A program made the translations under genes and the position numbers. The notes under the pieces were generated by a model, which ran no database searches, was not told the origin of the DNA, and worked only from the letters and a program-made list of their open reading frames with translations. From assembly GCA_022497145.1 (NCBI GenBank), contig MU385878.1, forward strand, positions 124,001 to 188,000: a DNA stretch of 64,000 bases, read 5' to 3'. Source of the DNA: Rostrohypoxylon terebratum (lineage: Eukaryota; Ascomycota; Sordariomycetes; Xylariales; Hypoxylaceae). Below are positions 35,331 to 47,398 of this stretch, one piece after another. The first letter of the stretch is position 1. Each line of letters opens with the position of its first letter.

Positions 35331-37026
35331 ATGACTTCAAGATACAGGGTGGAATGTGAGTTCAATTGGCTATATCTGCCCTATTTGCTACCCTACGAGC
35401 CCAGTCACTAATACGGACGTAATAGATGCGTTGAAGACGCACAGAAGAGATCAGTTCATAGGTGAGATCTCTTCCGTATTTATATTTACACAGTTTAACT
35501 CTACAATGTGTGAACCTTTCCAGAAATAGGCCCCTGGATATATATCCGATACATATCTACCAAATGAACAACATCTCCAATTTCATAAATCATAGTTGGA
35601 ATTTCGTTCCAGATATCCAAATAACTGACGAATTCATATATAGAATGGATCAAAGGATTACTAGCTGTTCCCTTCGTGTTGTATTCTCAACCGACAGGAG
35701 TCTTCGAGGCAAATGGCTTCAACCTCACACAGATGTCAGAAGAGGCACACAGGCGGTATGCCGAGATCATGAGGGACATCGAAGTAATGATCGATGATCA
35801 GTGTACGTGTTTCCTTCTTCGTCTCCCCGTCTTACACCATCCGTCTCCTCACTCCTCCTCTCCTTCCCCGCGCGCCCAGAATCAAGGTAATGCGACCGCT
35901 CATTGACGAGTTTCCCACAGTAATGCACCAATTAGACTCGAGCAGGGTTCCGTCTAAGCTCAAGCTCCTTGTGCCTACCATAGGCAACTTCTTCACTCGA
36001 CTTCCGCTCGAGGCCGCCTTCAAGTTCCAGGACCGCAAGCGTTACATCTCATCCCGGCGTTTTGTGTCTCCCTCCTTCAACGACGTGCGTCTCATTCTCA
36101 ACACGGCCCAGCTCATGGCCGTGACTACACATGGGAGCCTGCGTCTCGCCACTTTTGATGGAGACGTGACGTTGTATGATGACGGCCAGAGCTTAGAGCC
36201 CACTAGCCCGGTGATCCCCCGCATGATCGACCTCATGCGCAAGAACGTCAAGATCGGCATCGTGACAGCCGCCGGGTACACCACGGCCGACCAGTACTAC
36301 GCGCGCCTTCACGGGCTCCTCGACGCGATCGCCAGCTCCACCATCCTCACCCCCCAGCAGCGGCAAAACATCATCATCATGGGCGGCGAGGCAAACTACC
36401 TCTTCGAATTCAGCCCCACCTCTCCTCACCTCCTCTCCCCCGTGCCGCGGGAACGTTGGTTAACGGCGGAGATGGCGTCGTGGTCGGACTCGGGGATCTC
36501 GGCGCTCCTAGACGTCGCCGAGGCCGCGCTGCGCGATTGCATTAAGAACATGCACCTGCCCGCGACCCTGATGCGCAAGGACCGCGCCGTGGGCATAATC
36601 CCACGGGACCCCGCCGTCCGGATCCCACGCGAGTCCCTCGAAGAAACCGTCCTCGTCGTGCAGAAGATCCTCGAACTAAGCGTCGGCGGCCGCGACTTCG
36701 ACAACAAAGTCGTGCCGTTCTGCGCTTTCAACGGCGGCCGCGACGTCTTCGTGGATATCGGCGATAAGAGCTGGGGTGTGTCCGTATGCCAGCAATGGTT
36801 CGGCAACGGGAACGGGAACGGGAACGGCGCGAGAGGGAACGGCGACGGGGAGAACGCCAGGATCAGGCCCGAGCAGACGCTGCATGTTGGAGACCAGTTC
36901 CTGAGCGCGGGCAGCAACGACTTCAAGGCCCGCAGCGTGTCCACCACCGCGTGGATCGCGAGCCCGGCCGAGACGGTCGAGCTGCTGGACGAGCTGGCCG
37001 ATTTCATGGGGAAGAAGCTAAGCTAA
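35331..37026 (+). CDS. isn1: IMP-specific 5'-nucleotidase (Isn1)
   Basis: Predicted 454-residue cytosolic enzyme that dephosphorylates IMP to inosine, in purine turnover. Exons: 35331-35355, 35426-35461, 35644-35800, 35880-37026. The N-terminus MTSRYRVEYALKTHRRDQFIEWIKGLLAVPFVLYS is only visible after splicing and matches the family start. Intron 2 is long (182 bases). Intron 3 uses a weak donor, GTGTAC, chosen because it alone keeps the frame (IDDQIKVMRPLIDEFPTVMHQL). Further seen: LKLLVPTIGNFFTRLPLEAAFKFQDRKRYISSRRF (given here only as a landmark in two halves: LKLLVPTIGNFFTRL and PLEAAFKFQDRKR), and the HAD-like nucleophile motif TFDGDVTLYDDG near residue 164, with GIVTAAGYT following. A Gly-Asn repeat insertion (about 36802-36840) lies near the C-terminus, in a loop before RPEQTLHVGDQFLSAGSND. 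Length is close to yeast Isn1 (450). Confidence 0.95.
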
Positions 37027-38187
37027 CCGTTCAACACCCTGCTTTTCTCTCGTCATTTTCTCACGATATACATGACCACGGGGAAGCGAGTGGGAAATTT
37101 GCGAAGTTCAAAAAAGGGGAGGGTCCGGCAAGGCAAGTATGGCGTTTTAGGGATGCTACACGAACGAATTAATGCAGGGACACTCTGGAATCTGATATGA
37201 GGGCTCAAAAGTAGGAATGTGACCTAGGTAACTTATACAATTATTAATCATTATAGATGGCCAGTTCGACCGGGGCACATTGGCAATATACAAAATTCGG
37301 CATTCTAAATTGAATTTTTTGAACGGATACTGGTATTGTGTTGACTTGATCATTAGTAATGTAATGTGACCTCGTGTTTCCCCCTCTAATAAGTATTTGC
37401 GTGATTCTCTATCAAGAATCGTGTTCGGCTGTGAAAACAGAGCAACAAATCCATGTCAACCATCGTAACTAACATCTAGAGCCATATTTGAAGCAAATGA
37501 TAATTGGCATGAAAAATGCTCATAATTCGTATTGAACTTGGGAGACCAGTTGCCTGATCCACGAATGTTATAATCCAAGGATGCCTCCGCTCGCTGATAA
37601 CAATTACTTTCATAAAAGTAGAGCCCCCTTTCTTATGCAATTCCCTCGCCAAAGATAGGGCTACGACCCAGGTATAAACATCTAGAATGCAATGTATAAA
37701 AGTCCCGTCTTGTCGCAATTTTTTGTCTTTCTCTGTCCAGATGCCAATCAATCAACCAATCGAGCTCGCCATATCTAGATGCTTTTTGAGTAGCAGCCAT
37801 CCAAACGGAAAATAAAAATCAAACGGATAAACGCTGCCCCTTGTGGTTATAATTATGGGGATGATATTCCCTCCAGCATGCGCCCTTTTCAATGCATATT
37901 TCGTCGTCCTTCAAGTTCCAAACACCGTGACCTCATCCGACCAGAATTTCCTTTGTGCAAACCAGAGTATTAGAAAATTTTTGTCAATGGGTATCGGGAA
38001 TCTCGAAATCGATGCAAAATCTTGGTAGTGCGTACTCCAAGCCTAACCAACAAGCAGTCCCCGCTGTCCGTATAAAAAAAAAGCGCCGGGAAGGACAGAT
38101 AAGAAAAAAAGGATGATACTATGTGCACAGAATGTAAATTGCGAACAAACGTTGTATACGTCAACAACATCGATGAACGGAGAAATT
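37027..38187. other. Convergent 3' region, no gene recognised (1.2 kb)
   Basis: Space between isn1 (plus) and the coiled-coil gene (minus). A 91-codon minus-strand frame at 37476-37751 has no motif and sits in AT-rich 3' DNA, so it is not called. One ACCTAGGT palindrome is at 37222-37229. Confidence 0.6.
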
Positions 38188-39969
38188 TCAAAATCCTTGT
38201 TTCCGAAGCTGCCCCAATGGTGCACCGAAGTTGTTGGACGGTTTCAGCTTGAGAGGAATCTCGATATCTTCTTCTTCTTCTTCCTCAGCTGGTTCCCCGT
38301 GCGGCTTCCCGTGGGCGTCGTGCGCTTCATCGCCACTAGCCTTCGCGATGGTATCACGGTTTAGCTCAGAAAAATCTACCTGTTGTGAGGCCTGATCTTC
38401 GAGTACAGTGGGGCTGAGATTGTTGATGACGACGTGCTCAAGTTTATCCGCCAAAGCCTTGAGGAATGGCTCGTCAGCTGCGGGAAGATTTCTGAGTTGC
38501 AGTGGCCCCTTTAACTCCGGATCATGCTCGCGTGGCACCAAGACAGGTGGGGGTCCTAGTCTGTCGGCTGCAGGTTCGTTACTGATCTCCAATTCAGCGC
38601 ATGCTTCCACGATAACGAAATCAGATCCTGGTTGGCCGTGAGGTTGTTCTAGAGTGCCGTCTTGGGCGACATCCAATGGGAGATTTTGGGGGGTTTGTGT
38701 GCCAGAGCTATTGGACGTGTTGGTTGCTAAGGTAGATTCGACAGTGTGGAGACGAGACAGTGACATGGAGTGATTTGGTGTGTGTCCAGCGTGCATCGTA
38801 AGTCTGTCAGATTCGGGAGCCTGTAGAGCCTCCTTGGTCAATTCGGCTGGCACCACACGCACACGAGCCAGATCTTGCTTAGCTGCAGCAGGCGGTGAAA
38901 GCTTCCTCAGCCCGACTGGCGGCGAGAGTGGTTTCCCGTCAGTGAATGTGGTTTTCTGGACCGCATTTGGCCTCACTCGAATTCCCTCCAGTTCAGGCAT
39001 GACCTCTTGAATATCGATCGATGGAATTCGTTCTTCCTGAGTGTTCGGGGACGCCAAACCCGGTGACGGGCCTTGCATACGCGGATCCAGTGGTATGAAA
39101 GGTTGCGATTCAGGCATCGTCGACCCACGAAGGATGTCGGGCACTGTACTTGCTGAGGGTACGGTATTTGGAGATGTGCCCTCTGAGCTCTGGGGCATGT
39201 CTGTCGACTGCGAATGGGACCCTGGACTACCGAGACCGCCACCTCTAATGGAGCCCGCAGTGGTCTCGGTATTGCCGTCAAGGAATCTGATTGCTTGGCC
39301 GCTTCCACCACGTGCGCCCCGGAGACGGATCGATAGGTTTTGATTCTGCTGTATCAGCTGGTTCTTGTCGTGTTCGAGCAGTTTTACTCTCTTCTGCCAC
39401 TGAAACAACTCATTTTGGAGCCTAGCCTTTTCTTGCTCCCATAACTTTCGTTCCTGGTCCATCAAGACCCGCTCTCCTCGGTAAAGTTCTTCGGCTTGAT
39501 CACGGTGGGCCTCAAGCTGGGCACGCTCAGTACGCCATAGCTCGATCATCTTCTTATTCTGTTCGTCCCTACGCCGTAGCAGGTCTACTAGGCTGTTGGC
39601 ACTCATGTCGTCGGGTGGGGATGTCACCCCGGGTTCGAGCTGATTCTTGATGGGTGACGGGCTAGCCAATCTAAGCTCAGGGTAGCTTAGGGGACTCCGG
39701 CGTGGTGAAAGCGACTGCTGCTGAGACTGTGGAGCTGCGGAGGGCGAAGGAGAATGCGAATAGTTAGCAGGTGGTAGATTTGTTAGATGTGACTCGTCGA
39801 TATATGACAATTGATTTATGGAGTGTGATAAAGATAGCGGAGAGATGATTGTCGCCGAGGCATGGCCATTAGAATGTGGTACGAAGGAGGACATCGATCG
39901 TTGGGTATGGTCAAGCATGCCCCCTGTGGGCAGGAAGGAGTCGGACGGCAACCTCGTCATGGTAAGCAT
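38188..39969 (-). CDS. Conserved fungal coiled-coil hypothetical protein
   Basis: Single-exon gene for a 593-residue protein of unknown function. Seen: a Ser/Pro/Gln-rich N-terminal 120 residues (SPSPSAAPQSQQQSLSPRRS); a strongly charged heptad-like segment at about 121-220 (DLLRRRDEQNKKMIELWRTE through HDKNQLIQQNQNLSIRLRG), predicted by eye to be a coiled coil; a long disordered middle rich in Ser, Pro and Thr; an acidic run of glutamates near the C-terminus (PAEEEEEEDIEIPLKLK); and a tail NNFGAPLGQLRKQGF. The coiled coil and the 'EIPLKLK-x-NFGAPLG' tail look like conserved anchors of an uncharacterised ascomycete family. No signal peptide or membrane helix was seen. The start is the first ATG; MTRLP, three residues later, is an alternative. 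No catalytic domain. Confidence 0.8.
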   Translation of the reverse strand: MLTMTRLPSDSFLPTGGMLDHTQRSMSSFVPHSNGHASATIISPLSLSHSINQLSYIDESHLTNLPPANYSHSPSPSAAPQSQQQSLSPRRSPLSYPELRLASPSPIKNQLEPGVTSPPDDMSANSLVDLLRRRDEQNKKMIELWRTERAQLEAHRDQAEELYRGERVLMDQERKLWEQEKARLQNELFQWQKRVKLLEHDKNQLIQQNQNLSIRLRGARGGSGQAIRFLDGNTETTAGSIRGGGLGSPGSHSQSTDMPQSSEGTSPNTVPSASTVPDILRGSTMPESQPFIPLDPRMQGPSPGLASPNTQEERIPSIDIQEVMPELEGIRVRPNAVQKTTFTDGKPLSPPVGLRKLSPPAAAKQDLARVRVVPAELTKEALQAPESDRLTMHAGHTPNHSMSLSRLHTVESTLATNTSNSSGTQTPQNLPLDVAQDGTLEQPHGQPGSDFVIVEACAELEISNEPAADRLGPPPVLVPREHDPELKGPLQLRNLPAADEPFLKALADKLEHVVINNLSPTVLEDQASQQVDFSELNRDTIAKASGDEAHDAHGKPHGEPAEEEEEEDIEIPLKLKPSNNFGAPLGQLRKQGF

Positions 39970-41700
39970 GGTCGGGACGATGCGAGCGAGTCGTTTGAGG
40001 AAACTGAGGGGAATAGATATGTCGTCGATGTGGAGGTTGCGTTTGGCAAAGCGTTGATTGGACGATCACGATCTCGAGGATCTAGATTTCCCCAAATCGT
40101 AACGAAGCTTCCCAGGAACCCAGCAATAAGTTATTCGAGGCAGTTCAGGATTGTGGATTTGGGTGAGTAAACCAGCATCGATCCTTTCATTCAGCAACTT
40201 CGCCCAGCAGCAATCGTCGACGATCTCCTGAGTAAGAACTGGGCACAAACTCGACGGGTATCGAGTCTATCGAGTCGAAGGAGGGGGAAAGAGTACGGTT
40301 CACTCAGCGAACCTGTAACGTGCGACCACCTGGCAGACCCTTCGAGTCTCGTTCGTTTTGCTCACTACAAGACGCTGCTACTGTAACCCGCAGTAACCTA
40401 AGCACAGGCTTTGATTCGTCTTTCTTATTCCGTCTTAATGAAGTCGCAGTAGGGTCGTTACAGCCCGGGAAAGTGGTAGGTTTGGCAGTCGAGTGTATAT
40501 AAGTGTTGGTGTGTAAGTCGGATGCCGAGGTGTAAGTTAAGTTCAGCCAGGTCCAAACTTGGAAGTCTTCAATGTTGGTCTACATGTACAACGAGCTACT
40601 AGTAGGTGATACTAGGTTAGGTAGCTCCCCAGAGGCGATAAGGTAGAGAGATATTACGGTCGATGTCTAGTAACTGGAGCTTATGTTTACAAAGAACTGC
40701 AAGATGGCAGGGTGAGAACCTGGGGATATCGAAGTATTTGTTTGCCGGTCGAGTTTGTTCACATGAAATTTGCATTGACATGAACAATAGGAGTTGTGCG
40801 GTCTCGTGGCAGAGTGTAATTATTAAAATGGTTAAAATGACAAAAAGATGAAAAAAAGCGGATGGGGCATAAAGAAGACGGAATCACTACCGGGATGTAT
40901 TAGTGTAGTGGTAGTATTAGTATTGTAAGGTTATTGTAAGGCAAGAATAGCATAGCTCTTGACGTTGTGGGAGGTCAATGAATTAATTTAGTGCGGGTCT
41001 GACAGGGGTTCAGCTGGTACATAGAACTTAGACAAGTTATGTACTACATACTAGGTAGTAGACAACCTTGAAGTTACTAGACAAGGTGGGAGGGGGGAAC
41101 ATCCATGGATGCTTTCTTTCCTCACTCACTTCTTCCCTCTTCCCTTCTTCCCCTCCGCCCCCTCAGGTGCTCCGACACACTTGTACACTAGTACATGTGG
41201 TACGTGAGAACGTGAGGCATGAGGTACGTACATATAGGTACCTACACTACCTACACTACATTAAGTAGATGTTCCTGCTTTAGGACCCTAGGTTTTTCTT
41301 GCTTTCAATGGACCTTCTCCAAGGCTTTCTTTCCCTCTAGAAGCAACCGACCTCTCGGAGCGAATCTTACCACTGCCACGTCCTAGCTTCTCTCCACACA
41401 TCCATCTAAATGGAGACTAGCGCAGTACCTCCCTCCGTCTTATGTCTTCCAAGTTCCATCCATTTTTCTCTCAACCCAAGTCCAATCTCGTCACTCCTCC
41501 TCCTCAGATCCTTTTCTGATCCGTATCCATATGGACATTGTGGATAGGTACCTATGTAGGTTTCTAGCATGTACTGCATATGTATTTCCCTCCTCCACCT
41601 CTTATAATCTCTCTCCTTAACTTGTCAAATGGTACATGTCGATGACCTGCATTGCTTAGGTGCTTGTGAATATCTCCATTCTATTAAACACCAACTCCAG
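39970..41700. other. Intergenic, upstream of the coiled-coil gene
   Basis: 1.7 kb with no credible ORF. It includes the likely promoter of the minus-strand gene (39970-40500) and a CT-rich stretch at 41100-41600 of the type often found in fungal promoters and 5' leaders on the plus strand. Confidence 0.55.
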
Positions 41701-42260
41701 ATGTCCAGACCTGGAACCCTCCAAAACACCAACGGTCTCCATCCTTATGAGGTAAATGCGGGAATTGCAATCTCCAGTCCGTCTCCATTCTGACGACCCG
41801 AGGACCTGAGGATGTTCGGCAACCCTGACACCTTCGATAGTCGATACCCTCCCTCAAGAGAATGTTGTGTCGCATTTCAATATCGAAATCTTTTCTTTTC
41901 ATTGCTACCTATTCAACAGCCATTTCCTGTCATGATCGACGTCACCGCTCAGCTAGCCACCCGTGAGTCTTCTCTGCAAATACCGATTATTATCTTACAA
42001 TCGCGTACAGCGCACTTCCCTGTGCTGCTGGCATTTTCCTGCCCAATGGTTATTCGCCAACAAGGCCAATTGTCATCAAGCCAACCGGCGAATCCCAGCA
42101 TGCCAATGAACAAATTTACCTCGCTACTCTGTACAGGGGGGACGGGTCGCCAGAGCTTAGAGCTTCGAATAGAAACTCTTCAGATGCGAAACGACTCCAA
42201 CCCACCAATCAGAGGATTCCCAACATAGCAACATCGTTTCTTACTCGCAGAAATGTCTGA
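41701..42260 (+). CDS. Weak candidate: three-exon small gene, 140 residues
   Basis: A frame-consistent model can be built: 41701-41751 (MSRPGTLQNTNGLHPYE, donor GTAAAT), 41841-41962 (donor GTGAGT) and 42011-42260 (acceptor GTACAG), ending at TGA 42258-42260, 141 codons including the stop. The last exon reads PALPCAAGIFLPNGYSPTRP and so on. It is preceded by a CT-rich leader-like region. I do not recognise any domain, and the second exon could equally start at another acceptor, so the model is tentative. The same DNA also carries an unspliced plus-strand open frame (41812-42228), which I consider less likely. Confidence 0.2.
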
Positions 42261-45200
42261 TATGCCTTCAGCTTCTTATCCCCTGCCCCCACACGTTTCT
42301 TTTACCCTTACCCCCCTTCCCTCCCCCCTTGTGTTAAACTATCGGTGGTATGTCTTGCCTGTCTGCCTGTCTGCCTGTTTGCCGGTCCTCCCGCCCGTCC
42401 CTTAGTGCTATGATGCCGCTGATGATTTTCCTTTTCGGACATTTCATATCTCACTGAGATGCCCTAAAGTTGCTCGGAGGCGTTTGCTCCTAACCGAATT
42501 CGATTACCACCAATCCGTCTAATTCATCCAGTTCATATTCCTCAGGTACCATGTTCAAAGGGTTCTGGTAGTAAGGGTCCCCCCTATGGAAAGACCCTAG
42601 CGGTAATGTCCAATACGACTTTCCATGTTGGATGTTGAACCCCACCCCTTTTCACTTCCCCGCGCATGACTCCAATCCCTAAATTGCTTCATCGAAGTAT
42701 GCAAAGGATGCAATCGAATTTCGGAATATATTTGTCCACCAATTTTCCGGTTTCACTTGTATACACTATCGAGAATGAGATTACTTATGACCATCGTTTT
42801 CCTGAAGTGTAATAAATATTCAGCGAACCCCGCCTGCAAAATGACCACGCGAGAGTCTCCTTATGGGGGGGTTCACGGACTTGGAGACCCTGCTAATCAA
42901 ATCAATAGCAGCCCACCAGCCTAACGCCTGCAGGCTGGGGTTCTTAGACCTCACCCCTCCCGAGAAATATTGTCATGGGACGCTTAGAATTTGATCTCCA
43001 ACTCCGCCTGAGAGACCGATTACGGGCGTGAATACCTAGGTCCTACCTACATACGTCAACGCAAACAAACACCATTCGGATCTCATCCTAGCAAATGTCA
43101 TTTCACTATCCGTGAAGGAGCCTGTTTTTTTTTTCTTTGCTATCACCAGCTAGCTGTGTTAGATGACTTCTAGCGCTGTTCCCATACGCTATGAAGTCCA
43201 ACTATAAGGCCGGATAGATTGGATCCTAAATTTTCACTCTTCCAAAGAATATTGCAGAGATTGCCAGCTAGAGCTATCTGCATCCGGAGGCTAATTTGAG
43301 AACCGCGAGATACTGGTTATGCTCGGTCCATCTTGTTAATTTACATACATGGCGGTTAACTATGGAGGCTAAACTAGGCTACCGCCTAGTATCTCGGATT
43401 GCTTCATGTCAGAAGCCTTTTACTGACTCGTTTGCACCTTTCTGATATGTCCTTCCAGTTTCGGGCCCTATTTAACCGCGTCGCCCCGTGGCTAACAGTA
43501 AATGTAGGCAGAGACTTAATGGCTGTTAGAATGTGCCTAGATTAGGTCTCGCAAAGAACTAAAGCAAATTACGATCTGGCGAAATGGGAACGTCGTGAAG
43601 GATTTCACCAGCACCGAATCATGAAAAGGCCAGTTCTCCATCGACATACTACAAGGCGCGCGCCGTTTCAGCCATTTAATTGTCTCAGCACAAGCATATG
43701 GAAATGCGCCAGGTTAAGCAGCCACTAGGTGTCAAAACTTAAAAGAGCATCTTGGATTCAACGAGACGAAGAACATACGCATCGTCTGAGACGAGTTACC
43801 CAAAATTCACCACACCAAACTCCAAAGTTACGAGATTGCCGAGCTATCAGGGTCTCAATTGTGGAGAGGGTTAGGTTAGTACGCTCCCTGGCTCTGCAGC
43901 CCGCCGGAATCGGCAGCTTTCCAAATGGATGATACCTATATAAGAGTGAATACGATGCTTCTGACGATTATTACTGCTTCAAGGGTCCACAATTCCCGGT
44001 ATCTTGGCAAGTCCTCTACGCTACCCAGGTGCATACAGTGTGTTCTTGATTTTTTCGGAACATGTCTTAGACGTCCCCAGCAGTAAGAACTCTATCAATA
44101 CCATGAGAGTATTGTGTGAAGGGCTGAAAGGCGCGCATAGTCGAATAGCCACCATATTTGCCATGAATGTTCTCCTTTATTACTTGCCGATTAGCATTGG
44201 CTAAAGTGTCTGGCACCTAGTCTCATACCTCTGCAGCCAAAGGCGGTACACGTCACCATGGCATGGTGGAACTCGATAGACGACTTGCGGCTCTCACCGC
44301 AACAAGCTCTGACCAATAGTATCCGCTTTGAATGGGGCAAGTTGGGAGTAAACAAGCAACCAGAAGTATACCAGCCATCTCAATTTTTCTGTACGATTAC
44401 CATTCATACACTATTATCGAGTTCGGTGGCGACGCAAGGCATGGATCGTATCAAACACCCGTCGAAATAAAGATACACAGGTAGGTGGGCTTACAGACGT
44501 TTCTTCCCGTCGTTAGGGCTTGTGTGTCTCATCACAACAGCACGTGCAGTGGTGGCCAACAATCCAGATCATAGACTTGATCAGGTATAGCGGACACGGC
44601 TCTTCTTCGGATTCGTGGATTTAGCATGAGCTAAAGGCTACCGCAGGCTTGTGAGACTACCGGGGCTCAGTCCCGGTTTTCTCGACTTCTCAGGATATCG
44701 CTACCGTTCGGACCGATCCTGAAACTTGCGGGCCTCATATGGAAAATCCCGTCGATAACGCGTTGTTCGCCACATGTACTGCGAGATACTGGGACGGGGC
44801 CTCAAAATCTGCTCTGTAGTTGAGAAGCCTATCAGGACTGTCAATCGGCAAGGTAACGCCACGAGGCATATCTGACAGATTCATCGAGAGATTCCGCGGC
44901 GAAAAGGCAGGGTTTTAATAGGACCATGGGACCGAGGGCTCGCTTACGTACAGTCTGCGCAAGCTGTTGAGAGCCTAGTCAATGACCTAGGCCCTGATCT
45001 CTTGAAGTCGAGAATCACTATCTCCAGAAATAGCTGTTCTGGCGTTGGAGATTGGATACCAAACTAAATGAAATCCTATTTCGAGCGTAAGATTCCCTAG
45101 ATCGCTCTACTTACGGTTATCCCTCTAGCGCAGCATTCGAGGCTTTCGTATAAGGTTGTCTCTGGTCCGTGTGGGCAGGCAAGCAAGCAAGGTCGATCCA

Positions 45201-47080
45201 GGCTAAGTTGTCCCGTACGAATGGGAGTTAGATAGCGTAACGTGCCTCTTTATGTATGTATGTGTGAGATGCATTGCATTGGCCATGTCCAGTAGTTCGT
45301 CGGGCAGCATTGGGCGGGAAAGAGATAAGAGGTTCAGCGGGGCCTTGATTTTTTTTCTCCTATATGGTTCACATGAAAGTTGTTGAGTCCTATCGAAGGT
45401 TTGGTCCCAGATATCTGGAGCAAGTCATTCCATACTTTCCTAAGAATATTGCGACAACCTCTGAAGTTAATGTTCATCAGCTGAAGTTATAATATATTGC
45501 TGTCCGCGATCTCTTGGCGAATCATAGCTCCCCACGACTCGGACCGTTCGTGCTATTGGTAAGGCCAGTAAACCCAAATCCATCTACGCCAAGCGAATAC
45601 TATATGTAAACACTTTAGAAAAGTCCACAAACTCTCTTCGTCTCAATGCTGTTATCCTCCTATTGATCCGTGGTCTTCATCGTAGCTGCAGTTAGTTCCA
45701 GTCATCTCGATAGACGTCTAGAAGAGCGGTAACACTCGATATCCCGTATATTTGATGGCTAATTCAAGAACCTTGGATTTCCTTGGTTCGTTGAAAAGAA
45801 GGATATTGTAGCTAATTCTAGAGTATTGAATATCTTGACTATTTCCTTGTCATACATTAGATTTCTCGACTTAGAGACATTAGCACAAAGAAGACGCTCT
45901 AGGTATCTGTAGCAAAGATGAATCAATGTAGTCATCCATCTCGTGAGAGTACCCCTTCATATAACGAAACTCGCCTTTGCGATACGAAATTACCTATATA
46001 TCAAAGGAGTTAAGTTCTCGTGAGCGTACGAGAGCAAAGCTCGTGCATGATGCAAGAAGAACAAGGTTAGTCCTATATTGATGGTCCCACCGAAAGAATC
46101 TATGGAAGAGTTCGCGACGGGATGACCACTCAAAACGAATATAAGGTACCCTTTCCAATTAGAGCCTAGAGCTATTTGCTGTCAACACCTTTTCACATCG
46201 CCAGCTAGCATGTGAAAATCTTAGTTCAATCGATACGCAGGCACACTACCTAGTGTTCATGAAATAATTATAGAGACACTTCACAATCATGAATCATGCT
46301 ACTGAAGCGCAGGTACCCAAATAGATAAAAGAGCGTCGGGTAGCTATTCCTATAGAATAGCGACTCGCCAGAAGCTATACCACCACCAAGTAGGACTCCT
46401 GCCAGGAGAGCACGTCGCTTAGGTATGGCCCCATCTGCAGATACATCCCTGACGTGAACATTGACTGTGTACCTTAGTTGGTTACTTACCTAGGTAGAAG
46501 CAAAAAAATGGATGTTTGTTGGCTATCCGGGCGTTGCCTGGCGCTCTTTAGTAGTCTTCTTTCTCATTTGTTCAAGCGAGTTGAGAATACTCAAAACATA
46601 CCTACATGGATGCTTAGTGATTCTAACCTTCTAACTACGTCTATAGAAAGATAAAATGATACAGGGATATGCCAGACATTTCTCTTTGCACGGAGAAAGC
46701 AGCTTCATTACAATGAAACTTTTCCTAGTATAAAAGTACTATGTATATCCAAACAGTACCTACCTATATAAAGACTAGATGGTCGTATATAATAAGCTGC
46801 CTATTCATCTACCTTGTGTAGCACTTGTCGCTTTGAGATATTCCAGACTGGAGAGTAATCTTAAGCTCAACATTAGGCCCCGATCTAGTTAATATCCAAT
46901 AGACCTGCTTCCTGGAGGCTCTCAACTGTGAATGAAGTATAGCTTCAGCCAATTAAGTTTCTTGGCCGTATTGGCCCCCTTAGACCTTAGCGAGACCTCT
47001 ACCCATCCTTGCCAACCGCAGTGCTAGATATCCGGAAAACAGCAACAGGCCCACGTATTCATAAGCACAGAGACATTGAC
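42261..47080. other. Gene-poor DNA, no gene recognised (4.8 kb)
   Basis: No open frame over about 75 codons and no domain seen on either strand. Seen: TGCCTGTC x3 at 42356-42379, palindromes ACCTAGGT at 43034-43041 and 46488-46495, an imperfect inverted repeat GCTATTC/GAATAGC at 46343-46361. Base composition looks ordinary, not the strongly AT-rich signature of heavy RIP. Confidence 0.55.
42356..42379. repeat. TGCCTGTC x3 (last copy with one change)
   Basis: Three tandem 8-base units, the third TGCCTGTT. Intergenic. Confidence 0.85.
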
Positions 47081-47398
47081 ATGTCTGCTACACAGTTCCA
47101 CCAGCCTATCGGCTTTGTGTGCTGCCGTTGCCGGTACCGCAGTAGTGGAAGCCTTTGCTCAAATCCAGATAGACCAGACTGTCCTCATCGTGGGCTCCCT
47201 CGCTGCCAACAGTGCGCCATCATCTTCACGCCTCCTCGGTATAGTGATATACTGAAAAGCCATAGTAATCACGGTATATCAAGTGAAAGACAATACCATT
47301 CGCAGACGAAAGGAAGACGTTGTTCCTATGATTCAGCAATAAGCGATGGAAGTGTAGATGAAGGATTAAATCGCTCATTCTCGGGCAGGGAAGGATGA
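47081..47398 (+). CDS. Possible small zinc-ribbon-like protein
   Basis: A 105-residue open frame starting MSATQFHQPIGF, in otherwise empty DNA. It carries seven cysteines in the first 50 residues: VCCRC, then SLC, DCPH, and RCQQC. This CC-x-C ... C ... C-x-H ... C-x2-C layout resembles small fungal zinc-ribbon proteins of unknown function. The codon pattern of the first half looks coding; the second half (after about 47240) is more ordinary, Ser/Arg-rich and without conserved look. The upstream in-frame ATG at 47009 is less likely because the extra residues look random. No intron is needed. A chance ORF remains possible. Confidence 0.42.
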   Translation: MSATQFHQPIGFVCCRCRYRSSGSLCSNPDRPDCPHRGLPRCQQCAIIFTPPRYSDILKSHSNHGISSERQYHSQTKGRRCSYDSAISDGSVDEGLNRSFSGREG

